Source of the DNA: Akkermansia sp.
GTDB lineage: Bacteria; Verrucomicrobiota; Verrucomicrobiia; Verrucomicrobiales; Akkermansiaceae
DNA length: 43,128 nt
Assembly: GCA_024405455.1 (NCBI GenBank)
Contig: JAKSOT010000008.1
Span: 1 to 43,128 of the forward strand
Direction of reading: 5' to 3'
The stretch's first letter is position 1, and every line of letters begins with the position of its first letter. Below, in pieces: positions 1 through 6,758 of the stretch. The position numbers were made by a program, and so were the translations under genes. Below the pieces are notes generated by a model. It saw only the letters and a program-made list of their open reading frames with translations, did no database searches and was not told where the DNA came from.

Positions 1-2
1 AG

Positions 3-926
3 GTGGCGCTGCTCACCGCGCCGTGGATGAAGCGCTTCGCCAAGCTCACCAAGCCTCTCGTCTACCTCTTCAACAACACCGCCAACTTCATCGCGCACCA
101 CCTCTTCGGCGTGGACCCCCACTACGTGCCCAACACCACCCACAGCGCAGAGGAAATCGCCCTCATCGTGGAGGAGAGCGGACGCAGCAACGAGGTCACC
201 GAAACCGAGGCCGAAATCTCCAAGAACGCCCTGGAGCTCAACGACCGCTCCGTGCGCGACATCCTGGTGCCCCGCGGCAGCGTGGAGATGCTGGACATCA
301 ACGACGGCTTCCAGCACAACCTGGAGCTGGTGAGCAAGAGCCCGCACAGCCGCTTCCCGCTGGTGGACGGCCACCTGGACGCGCTGCAGGGCTGGCTGCA
401 CGTGAAGGACATGCTGAAGCTGGCCACCATGCCGGAGCCGGACGTGATGAAGGTGAAGCGCGAGCTTAAGGTGGTGCCGGAGACGATGAAGCTGGACACG
501 CTGCTCAACTTCTTCTCCAAGGAGAAGACGCACTTTGCGCTGGTGGTGGACGAGTACGGGGACGCGCTGGGGCTGGTGTTCCTGGACGACGTGCTGGAGG
601 AGATTGTGGGCGCGGACATCCAGGACGAGTTCGAGGCGGACTCCGCGCGCGACTTCTTCCCGATTGCGCCGGGGCAGTACATCGCCAGCGGCGCGCTCGC
701 GCTCTTCGACCTTTCCGAGTACCTGCCGGACATCGGCGAGATAGAGCCGGAATCCGGCGTCTCCACCCTCGGCGGCTACATCACGGATCAGCTGGGCCAC
801 CTCCCCTCCTGCGGCGAGAAGCTGCGCATCAAAGACTACTTGGTCACCGTCACCGGGACGGACAAGCGCAAGGTCACCCAGGCCCATTTGGAACACTCCC
901 CGCAGGAGGATGATGAGGCGGAGTGA
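3..926 (+). CDS. CorC/HlyC-family CBS-domain membrane protein, C-terminal part (5' truncated by window edge)
   Basis: C-terminal part of a CNNM/CorC/HlyC-type protein, a family linked to Mg/Co efflux or membrane-associated ion handling. The first visible codon is GTG at the window edge, but the family normally carries an upstream DUF21 transmembrane domain, so the real start lies outside the window. Visible parts in order are the end of DUF21, a CBS pair (about residues 75-205, with the typical LVVDEYG segment of CBS2) and a CorC_HlyC transporter-associated domain (about 220-295, LGGYITDQLGHLP). It ends in an acidic tail and TGA. Family call is firm; the transported ion cannot be told from sequence. 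Confidence 0.9.
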   Translation: MALLTAPWMKRFAKLTKPLVYLFNNTANFIAHHLFGVDPHYVPNTTHSAEEIALIVEESGRSNEVTETEAEISKNALELNDRSVRDILVPRGSVEMLDINDGFQHNLELVSKSPHSRFPLVDGHLDALQGWLHVKDMLKLATMPEPDVMKVKRELKVVPETMKLDTLLNFFSKEKTHFALVVDEYGDALGLVFLDDVLEEIVGADIQDEFEADSARDFFPIAPGQYIASGALALFDLSEYLPDIGEIEPESGVSTLGGYITDQLGHLPSCGEKLRIKDYLVTVTGTDKRKVTQAHLEHSPQEDDEAE

Positions 927-1009
927 CCGCCCGACCATTCCCTAGAACGCGCAGCCAAAGCCCACGCGGGCAGGGCCAGCAATACGGCTATGGCAAGCAA
1001 GCGTTTCAT
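836..1009 (-). pseudogene. Possible orphan signal-peptide fragment (57 codons)
   Basis: A minus-strand ATG at 1009 has GGAG eight bases upstream and opens with a convincing Sec signal peptide (MKRLLAIAVLLALPAWALA). The frame then runs antisense into the CorC gene and stops at 836 without recognisable mature sequence. It may be the 5' relic of a lost secreted-protein gene or a small secreted peptide. The rest of the 927-1089 gap holds no other gene that I can support. Low confidence that a product is made. Confidence 0.22.
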
Positions 1010-1089
1010 GGCGTTTCTCCACCCCTATAATGCACGGCATGGGCAAAATGAGGAAAGAAAGTGCAAAATGACGAAAAAAGCCGGCGCAC

Positions 1090-1986
1090 CTAGAACCCGA
1101 GCAGCCGCCCCACCGCGGTGGAGTGGGAGAAGGTGTTGCGGATGCAGTAGGAGCCGTGCCCCTGCAGACGCAGGTCGAACAGGGTGGCCTTGCCCAACAG
1201 GTAGGGGATGAGCGTTTCCGTGCGGCGCACGTGCAGCTGCACGCCCTGCGAGGCGCAGATGAGGCTGTGCAGCTTGCGGACCGTCACCTGTCCCGGCTCC
1301 AGTGTGTCGGCGGTGATGCCGCCCACGGCGCGCACCACCACGGTGCCGCGCCCGCTCGCCACGTATGCGCGCACCTGCCCCATGCACCAGGCGGGCAGCC
1401 ACAGACTCCAGCGCGCGTGAAGCTCCACCCCGCCGGAGACGGCCACGATGTCCGCCGGGGTGATGTAGTAGCGCTGGCCGGGTTCCAGGGTGATGACGTG
1501 AAAGTACTCGTCGGGGTCGTTGGAGGTGATGTTGACCTCGTGCGTGCGGGGACTGTCATCAGGATTGGAGAAGCGGGTGAGCAGGGTCAGCCCGCAGCGG
1601 CGGCTCATGTACCAGTAGCGCCAGGAGAGCATCATCTGTGTGCCCTTGCGCAGCTTGCTGTCCTCAAACTCCGTGTATCCGGCGGTGTACGCCTCGTCCC
1701 GCACCAGCAGACAATCCCCCGGCGGCACGGGCACGGAGGTGAGCTTCACGCCCTTCTCGCCCTCCGCGGGCGCGGGGTCCGCCGCCGGCTCGCCGCCGCA
1801 GAAGCAGACGGGTGCGCACGCCTCCACCAGAGGCGCCCAGATGTAGAAGAGGAGCGGCTGGATGCACAGCACCACCGGAATTACGAGCCAGGCATAGCGC
1901 AGCGCCTCTTCCGGCGGCATCTGCGTGCACAGGGCGCCCCACAGGGCGATAAAGAGGATGATGGACCAGGTGAGCAGGGTTTTCAT
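1090..1986 (-). CDS. AIM24-like domain membrane protein
   Basis: A 298-residue protein with two N-terminal membrane segments (about 4-22 and 31-51), a short Ala/Pro/Glu-rich linker and a beta-rich C-terminal region. That region has repeated LEPGQ turns and a GRGTVVVRAVGGI strand resembling the AIM24/TIGR00266 fold, in which a glycine-rich strand pair recurs. The function of bacterial AIM24 proteins is poorly known. It is the last gene of the marR-pgeF-cycloligase operon, 12 nt after the preceding stop. The family assignment rests on pattern similarity only; a hypothetical membrane-anchored protein is the fallback. Confidence 0.6.
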   Translation of the reverse strand: MKTLLTWSIILFIALWGALCTQMPPEEALRYAWLVIPVVLCIQPLLFYIWAPLVEACAPVCFCGGEPAADPAPAEGEKGVKLTSVPVPPGDCLLVRDEAYTAGYTEFEDSKLRKGTQMMLSWRYWYMSRRCGLTLLTRFSNPDDSPRTHEVNITSNDPDEYFHVITLEPGQRYYITPADIVAVSGGVELHARWSLWLPAWCMGQVRAYVASGRGTVVVRAVGGITADTLEPGQVTVRKLHSLICASQGVQLHVRRTETLIPYLLGKATLFDLRLQGHGSYCIRNTFSHSTAVGRLLGF

Positions 1987-1998
1987 GGTGAAGAGGGG

Positions 1999-2544
1999 TT
2001 ACAGGTGGATGATGTGGGGGATGGCGACGTCGTGTTCATCGGTGGGCACATGCGGCAGCATCTGCTCCGCAAAGGCGGCGGCGGCTATGCGCGCGTGCGT
2101 GCAGAGCGGCAGGAAGCGGTCGTAGTACCCGCCGCCGGAGCCCAGGCGCGCGCCCGCCGCCGTGAAGGCCAGCCCCGGCACCAGCACCAGGTCGAACTCC
2201 TGCGGCGCAACCGCGGGCAAATCCTCCGCGGGCGCGGGGATGCCGAGCGCGGCGGGCGCCAGCTGCGCGGCGGGGTCGGTCACGTGGTGGAACACCATGC
2301 GGTGTTGCGCGCCGCAGCGCGGGAAGCAGAAGCGGTGCCGCGGGTATTCTTCCAGCAGCGGCAGCAGGTCCACCTCGTGCGGCAGCGCGGCGTACACCGC
2401 TACCGTGAGAGGCTTTTCAAAGCAGAGCAGGGGAGCCAGCAAACGGCGCAGGGCGGCTGAACGCCGCCCTGTGGGGTCCTGCGCCGCCGCGGCTTTCAGC
2501 GTGGAAAGCATGGTGCGGCGCAGCTCTTGCTTGGAGGATTGCAT
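1999..2544 (-). CDS. fthC: 5-formyltetrahydrofolate cyclo-ligase
   Basis: Converts 5-formyl-THF to 5,10-methenyl-THF with ATP in folate one-carbon metabolism; cytoplasmic. The 181-residue protein has the family hallmarks: an N-terminal KQELRR helix, the AVYAALPHEVDLLPLL strand-turn, DLVLVPGLAF, and the Gly-rich GSGGGYYDRFL signature near residues 140-150. The frame is open far upstream, but the ATG at 2544 is chosen because it overlaps the pgeF stop as TGATG, a typical translational-coupling junction, and gives the normal family length. The gene sits in a minus-strand operon after marR and pgeF. Confidence 0.92.
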   Translation of the reverse strand: MQSSKQELRRTMLSTLKAAAAQDPTGRRSAALRRLLAPLLCFEKPLTVAVYAALPHEVDLLPLLEEYPRHRFCFPRCGAQHRMVFHHVTDPAAQLAPAALGIPAPAEDLPAVAPQEFDLVLVPGLAFTAAGARLGSGGGYYDRFLPLCTHARIAAAAFAEQMLPHVPTDEHDVAIPHIIHL

Positions 2545-3230
2545 CAATCGTTGCCGCCGGGTTCCGGGATGCGCCCGAAGAGCGCCAGCATGCGCCCGGT
2601 GTTTCCCTTTTCCATGCGGTAGGAGTAGAAAGTCTTCAAATCGTCCGCGGTGTCCAGCCCGCTGTCCGTGATGTTCTCCGGCAGGAGCCCAGCTTCCGTA
2701 AGCTCTTCCTTGATGCGGGAGACGATGTCCACCTCGTAGTGAGGCGGGCGGATGCACGGGGAGATGACGGCCAGGCAGTTGATGGGCTGCACACCCAAAA
2801 TCTTCTTCATGGCGGAGAGGGCCTCGCCCACGATGTTCTGCTGCGTGCCCAGCTTGCCGGAATGCACCAGCCCGCGCGTGCCCGTCACCGTGTCGTACAG
2901 CCACACCGCCGCGCAGTCCGCCACGTAGATGCCCAGGCAGCAGTCCGCCTTGCGCCCGCAGAACAGCCCGTCCACTCCCTCCACGGGATAGGAGCAGCCG
3001 ATGTCTCCCACCAGCGCCACCTTGTTCCCGTGCACCTGTTGCGCACGCCGCAACATCTTGGGGTCGATGCCAACCTCCGCGAGCACCTTCTCATGCGTGG
3101 GCGTGAGCGCGGTGATAACCGCCGCGCGATCGGTGGTGGTGGGCACGCCCGGCACGCGCGTGACGAAGCGCGCGAAGTTGCCGGGGATGGCGTTGAGCTT
3201 GGCGAGGTATTCCGGGCTGTACTGGCTCAT
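2544..3230 (-). CDS. pgeF: PgeF/YfiH family laccase-domain protein (peptidoglycan editing factor / purine nucleosidase)
   Basis: A 228-residue member of the Cu-oxidase_4 (YfiH/YlmD) family. Members act as purine nucleoside phosphorylase/adenosine deaminase-like enzymes, and in E. coli as a peptidoglycan editing factor. The zinc-site motifs are visible as QVHGN, VADCAAV and HSGKLGT, plus SPCIRPPHYEVD near residue 170. The third motif is normally HAGWRGT; here Trp-Arg is replaced by Lys-Leu, while the His is kept. The gene begins 22 nt after marR and overlaps the next gene by one base, so it is co-transcribed. No strong Shine-Dalgarno sequence is visible. Confidence 0.88.
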   Translation of the reverse strand: MSQYSPEYLAKLNAIPGNFARFVTRVPGVPTTTDRAAVITALTPTHEKVLAEVGIDPKMLRRAQQVHGNKVALVGDIGCSYPVEGVDGLFCGRKADCCLGIYVADCAAVWLYDTVTGTRGLVHSGKLGTQQNIVGEALSAMKKILGVQPINCLAVISPCIRPPHYEVDIVSRIKEELTEAGLLPENITDSGLDTADDLKTFYSYRMEKGNTGRMLALFGRIPEPGGND

Positions 3231-3252
3231 GGCGGTGGTGAAGGCGTGCGGG

Positions 3253-3714
3253 TTAGTCCTGCGCCTTGGCGGCGCGGCGGGATATCACGCGGTGCGCGGC
3301 ATCCATCTTCTCCGCGCGGTCCTCATGCGCCATCAGCTGGGAAAGCTCCTGCGCGATGTTGTTGCGCATCTGCGCCACCAGCTCGCGCCCGCGCTCCGTG
3401 ATGCGCACCATGATCTTGCGGCGGTCTGCCGCCGCCGTGTAGCGCTTCAGGTGCCCCAGCGTCTGCAGCTTGTCCACCATGCCGGTGGCCGCCGCCGTGG
3501 AGTGCCCCATCATGCGCGCGATGCTGCTCATGGACAGGCAGTCCTCCTCCGCCAGGTACGCCAGCAGGAAGAACTGCGGATAGGAAACCTTGCCGCGCGT
3601 CAGCACCGGGGAGAGACTCAGGATGCAGCTGCGCTGGGAGAACAGGACGAAGTCCGCGAGGTTCTGCACCTCGTCGTTCGTCAGCTTGTCTTGGGAAGAA
3701 CTGTTGTTTTTCAT
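3253..3714 (-). CDS. MarR-family transcriptional regulator
   Basis: A 153-residue winged-helix dimeric repressor. The core reads ...LAYLAEEDCLSMSSIARMMGHSTAAATGMVDKLQTLGHLKRY, followed by the wing motif ADRRKIMVRITERG, the canonical MarR recognition helix and DxRxxxVxLTxxG wing. The ATG at 3714 is preferred over upstream in-frame starts because it is preceded by AAAGG at about 7 nt and fits a promoter with its -10 box 23 nt upstream. First gene of the marR-pgeF-fthC-AIM24 operon, so it probably controls itself and these genes. The ligand is unknown. Confidence 0.92.
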   Translation of the reverse strand: MKNNSSSQDKLTNDEVQNLADFVLFSQRSCILSLSPVLTRGKVSYPQFFLLAYLAEEDCLSMSSIARMMGHSTAAATGMVDKLQTLGHLKRYTAAADRRKIMVRITERGRELVAQMRNNIAQELSQLMAHEDRAEKMDAAHRVISRRAAKAQD

Positions 3715-3737
3715 AAATAGACCTTTCCGTTGCTGTG

Positions 3738-3765
3738 ATAGTAAGGTTTTGCTGACCTTTTGCAA
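3738..3765 (-). promoter_or_regulatory. Promoter of the marR operon
   Basis: Minus-strand TTGCAA (3760-3765), a 16-bp spacer and TACTAT (3738-3743), placing the start site about 17 nt before the marR ATG. Match is moderate. Confidence 0.5.
3743..3759. promoter_or_regulatory. Candidate MarR operator inside the promoter spacer
   Basis: A 17-bp inverted repeat, AAGGT-N7-ACCTT, fills the spacer between the -35 and -10 boxes of the marR promoter. Position and symmetry suit autorepression by the dimeric MarR protein. The arms are only 5 bp, so chance is possible. Confidence 0.4.
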
Positions 3766-3933
3766 GCATAAAAATTCCGGCGCGGCGGCCGGATGGAGGG
3801 CGGAAATTCGCCCCGTCAAATCATCTGGTGGGGGCGTTTCCTGTATACCACTATATCTTGTGGTCGACCCAAAATGAAAATTTATTAAAAAAAGTTGAAT
3901 GACGGGGTGGAAAGACCCGCCCCCGACGACAAA

Positions 3934-3960
3934 GCCCGCACGGCATTTCGCCGAACGGGC
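3934..3960. terminator. Nested hairpin downstream of the pilT pair
   Basis: GCCCG pairs with CGGGC and, inside it, CGGC pairs with GCCG around a short loop. It lies between the convergent-facing end of pilT and the marR promoter region. No good U-tract follows, so a factor-independent terminator role is only tentative. The surrounding 3766-4033 gap otherwise holds a GC palindrome (3975-3988) and a heptad tract. Confidence 0.3.
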
Positions 3961-3997
3961 CTTGAAAATTCCGCGCGCGCCGGCGCGCCTAATTTTT

Positions 3998-4032
3998 CAA
4001 ATTGTCAATCGTCAATTGTCAATTGTAAATCC
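3998..4032 (+). repeat. Five-heptad tract A
   Basis: Exactly five 7-bp units, beginning with CAAATTG and ending with TAAATCC; internal units are TCAATYG. The last unit ends one base from the pilT stop codon. A perfect 14-bp GC palindrome (GCGCGCCGGCGCGC, 3975-3988) precedes it, joined by CTAATTTTT. Same architecture as tracts B-E in this window. Confidence 0.8.
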
Positions 4033-4033
4033 A

Positions 4034-5128
4034 TCAGGCTCCTCCCGCGTTGGCCATGTTCTGGAATTCCTTGGGCAGGAAGTTCTTGAAGCGGCCCTTG
4101 TCGATGGCCTTCATGTAGGCCTCTCTCGGGGAGACGATGCCCTGCTGGAGCTTCTGCCAGATGGCGTCGTCCATGAACTGCATGCCGAGCTGCTTGCCGC
4201 CGATGATGACGTCCGCCAGCTTCTGGGTGGCGCCCTCGCGGATGATGGCGCCCACGGCGGGCGTGGCGAACAAAATCTCGTTCACGGCGCAGCGGCCCGG
4301 CTTGTCGCAGCGCTTCATCAGCAGCTGCGCCACCACGCCGCGCAGCGAGCCCGCCAGCATCGTGCGCGCCTGCGCCTGCTGCTCCGCCGGGAACACGTCG
4401 ATGATACGGTCGATGGTCTTGCGGGCGTTGTTGGTGTGCAGGGTGCCGAACACCAGCAGGCCCGTCTCCGCCGCCGTCAGCGCCAGGGAGATGGTCTCCA
4501 GGTCGCGCATCTCACCCACCAGAACGATGTCCGAATCCTCGCGCAGGGATGCGCGCAGGCCGTCCGCGAAGGACGGGCAGTTGGAGGGCACCTCACGCTG
4601 GGTGATGATGCTCTTCTTGGACTTGTGGACGAATTCGATGGGTTCCTCGATGGTGACGACGTGGCGGTTGAAGTTGGTGTTGATGTAGTCGATGAGGGCT
4701 GCCAGGGTGGTGGACTTGCCGGAGCCGGTGGGGCCAGTGACGAGCACGAGCCCGGCGCGCATCTCCGCAAAGCGCTTCACCACGGAGGGGATGTTCAGCT
4801 GCTCCAGCGTCATGATGTCCGTGGGAATGAGACGGAACACGCAGCAGTAGCCGCGCTGCTGCTTCATGTAGTTGCAGCGGAAGCGGGAGTGCTCGTCCAT
4901 CTCGTAGGCGAAGTCGGCGTCGCCCTCGTTCACGTACTGCTCCCAGAGCTTGGGGTTGATGATGGGCTGCATGAGCTCCACCATGTCCTCGTGCGTCAGG
5001 ATGTGGTCCTCAATCGGCGAGATGTCGCCGTGCACGCGCACCTTGGGCGGCTGGCCCTCGGAGAGGTGGAGGTCGGACCCGCCCATTTCCACGAGCGTGC
5101 GGAAGTACTTGTCAATCTTGTTGTCCAT
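4034..5128 (-). CDS. pilT: PilT-family twitching/retraction ATPase
   Basis: A 364-residue hexameric secretion-type ATPase that would power type IV pilus retraction from the cytoplasmic face. The N-terminal PAS-like domain has GGSDLHLSEG (16-25). Then come Walker A GPTGSGKST (132-140), the Asp/Glu box ITIEEPIEF, Walker B DIVLVGEMRDLETI (about 200-213) and the His box GTLHTNNA (228-235). All catalytic motifs look intact and length is normal for PilT. It lies 36 nt downstream of a longer PilT paralogue, with which it is likely co-transcribed. No pilin gene is in the window. Confidence 0.95.
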   Translation of the reverse strand: MDNKIDKYFRTLVEMGGSDLHLSEGQPPKVRVHGDISPIEDHILTHEDMVELMQPIINPKLWEQYVNEGDADFAYEMDEHSRFRCNYMKQQRGYCCVFRLIPTDIMTLEQLNIPSVVKRFAEMRAGLVLVTGPTGSGKSTTLAALIDYINTNFNRHVVTIEEPIEFVHKSKKSIITQREVPSNCPSFADGLRASLREDSDIVLVGEMRDLETISLALTAAETGLLVFGTLHTNNARKTIDRIIDVFPAEQQAQARTMLAGSLRGVVAQLLMKRCDKPGRCAVNEILFATPAVGAIIREGATQKLADVIIGGKQLGMQFMDDAIWQKLQQGIVSPREAYMKAIDKGRFKNFLPKEFQNMANAGGA

Positions 5129-5164
5129 ATCGGTGAAAGGTTGGTTGGTTGTTCACTGCGCGGG

Positions 5165-6583
5165 TTAAGCCTCCGGGATTCCGGTGAGGGTGTTTTCCGG
5201 GTGCTCTTTGAGGAAGCGCTCCATGATGACCTTGTCGGTGGCGCGGGCGTCGCATTCCTCCGCGGAGATGATGTTGCGCAGGTAGAGGTCCTGCAGCGCG
5301 TCGTCCATCAGGCGCATGCCCTGGGCCTTGCCGGTCTGGATGAGACCGGGGATCATGAAGGTTTTGCCCTCGCGGATGCAGTTGGCCACGGCGGCGGTGT
5401 TCACCAGCATCTCCAGCGCCATCACGCGGCCGGAGCCGTCCTTCTTGGGGATGAGCTGCTGGGAGAGGATGCCGCGCAGGGATTCCGAGAGCATGATGCG
5501 GATGTGCTCGCGCTCCTCCACGGGGAAGGCGTCCAGGATGCGGTCCACCGTTCGCGCGGCGGAGCCGGTGTGCAGCGTGCCGAGCACCAGGTGGCCCGTC
5601 TCTGCCGCGGTGAGCGCCAGCGAGATGGTTTCCAGGTTGCGCATTTCACCCACCATGATGATGTCGGGGTCCTCGCGCAGGGCGGCGCGCAGGGCGCGGC
5701 CGAACGACTCCGTGTGCTTGTGCACCTCGCGCTGGTTCACCTGGCACGTCGCCGGGTCGAACAGGAACTCGATGGGGTCCTCCAGCGTGATGATGTGGTC
5801 CTTGCGGTCCGAGTTGATGAAATCGATGATGGCGGCCAGCGAGGTGGACTTGCCGGAGCCCACGGACCCCGTCACCAGGATGATGCCGTTGGTGAAGCGC
5901 GTCAGCGGCACCACGTACTCCTCCGGCAGGTTGATCTGCTTCATGCTCTTCACTTTCGTGTTGATGATGCGGAAGCAGAGGTCGAAGCCCAGGCGCTGCG
6001 ACACCACGGACGCGCGGTAGCGCGCGTACGCGTTCTGGTACGCGAAATCCACGTCCCCCGTGTCGTCCAGGCGCTTGCGCTCCTTGTCCGACAGGAAGCT
6101 GTCCACCAGCGCCACGGTGTCCTCGCGGGTGAGGTACGGCGCGTCCTGCCACATGGACTGCAGGTTGCCGTAGCGGCGCCAGGTGGGCGGGTAGCACGTG
6201 GGCAGGTGCACATCGGAGCAGTCCGCGTTCACGCCCTGGTTCAGGTAGTCGTCCACGCGCAGGGAGAGCAGCACCACCAGGTAGCCGCCCTCCTGCTTGT
6301 AGAGGTAGGCGTGGTACTTGCCGGTGGGGGCCTCCTTGATGAAGTCCACCGCGCCGGCCTCCTCCAGGGTGGCGCGTTCCGCCTCCGTGGTGCAGCCCTT
6401 CACCAGGGTCTCCATGGTCTCCGCGCTCATCGCCTCTGCGTCCGGCGCCACGGGCGCGTACGCCGGAGCCTGCATCAGGTACGGCTGCAACCCGGTTCCC
6501 AGATACACGGAAGGACTGGCCTGTTCAGCCGCCAGGCTCAGGTACGCTTCCACATTATCGTAGATATAGGATGTCTCGCTCAT
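5165..6583 (-). CDS. PilT/PilU-like ATPase with an extended, apparently duplicated N-terminal region
   Basis: A 472-residue PilT paralogue. The ATPase core is intact: Walker A GSVGSGKST (239-247), LEDPIEF, Walker B DIIMVGEMRNLETI (307-320), His box GTLHTGSAA. The N-terminal 210 residues are about twice the usual size. Two successive stretches (about 25-110 and 112-208) each end with a (V)DF...Y(R/H)A pattern followed by a hydrophobic strand, as though the PAS-like domain were duplicated. ATG at 6583 is preferred over the one at 6607 because GGGGA lies upstream. Probably a PilU-like accessory retraction ATPase; family is certain, partner role inferred. Confidence 0.88.
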   Translation of the reverse strand: MSETSYIYDNVEAYLSLAAEQASPSVYLGTGLQPYLMQAPAYAPVAPDAEAMSAETMETLVKGCTTEAERATLEEAGAVDFIKEAPTGKYHAYLYKQEGGYLVVLLSLRVDDYLNQGVNADCSDVHLPTCYPPTWRRYGNLQSMWQDAPYLTREDTVALVDSFLSDKERKRLDDTGDVDFAYQNAYARYRASVVSQRLGFDLCFRIINTKVKSMKQINLPEEYVVPLTRFTNGIILVTGSVGSGKSTSLAAIIDFINSDRKDHIITLEDPIEFLFDPATCQVNQREVHKHTESFGRALRAALREDPDIIMVGEMRNLETISLALTAAETGHLVLGTLHTGSAARTVDRILDAFPVEEREHIRIMLSESLRGILSQQLIPKKDGSGRVMALEMLVNTAAVANCIREGKTFMIPGLIQTGKAQGMRLMDDALQDLYLRNIISAEECDARATDKVIMERFLKEHPENTLTGIPEA

Positions 6584-6666
6584 TGGTCGTTCCCCACACT
6601 CTAACACATTTTCCCCGCCTTTGCGAGATAAAAATCATACGCCCCCCAAAGAATTGCACAAAGCCC

Positions 6667-6684
6667 CCGCGCCGATAAGCGCGG
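6667..6684. terminator. Hairpin between PEP-CTERM gene and pilT pair
   Basis: CCGCGC-6 nt-GCGCGG stem-loop in the 6584-6755 gap. It is a candidate terminator of the minus-strand surface-protein gene, but only a poor U-tract follows on that strand. Confidence 0.35.
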
Positions 6685-6697
6685 AGGCCTCATGCCC

Positions 6698-6715
6698 GCG
6701 CGGCGTTTGCCGCGC
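6698..6715. repeat. GC hairpin preceding heptad tract B
   Basis: GCGCGGC-GTTT-GCCGCGC, a 7-bp stem with a tetraloop, eight bases before the heptad tract. Similar GC hairpins precede tracts A, C and E. Confidence 0.6.
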
Positions 6716-6723
6716 CTAATTTA

Positions 6724-6758
6724 CAAATTGTAAATCGTCAATTGTAGATTGTAAATCA
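6724..6758 (+). repeat. Five-heptad tract B
   Basis: Five 7-bp units, first CAAATTG, last TAAATCA. The stop codon of the surface-protein gene (6756-6758, minus strand) is formed by the last three bases of unit five, so the tract and the reading frame end are fused. Confidence 0.8.

Noticed and set aside
1026..1031. Perfect TATAAT on the plus strand
   Set aside because: No acceptable -35 box at 16-18 bp and no plus-strand gene follows.
3899..6604. A 901-codon plus-strand open frame across the pilT pair
   Set aside because: It is antisense to two clear pilT genes, rich in His/Val/Arg/Gly without domains, as expected from GC-rich third-position bias.
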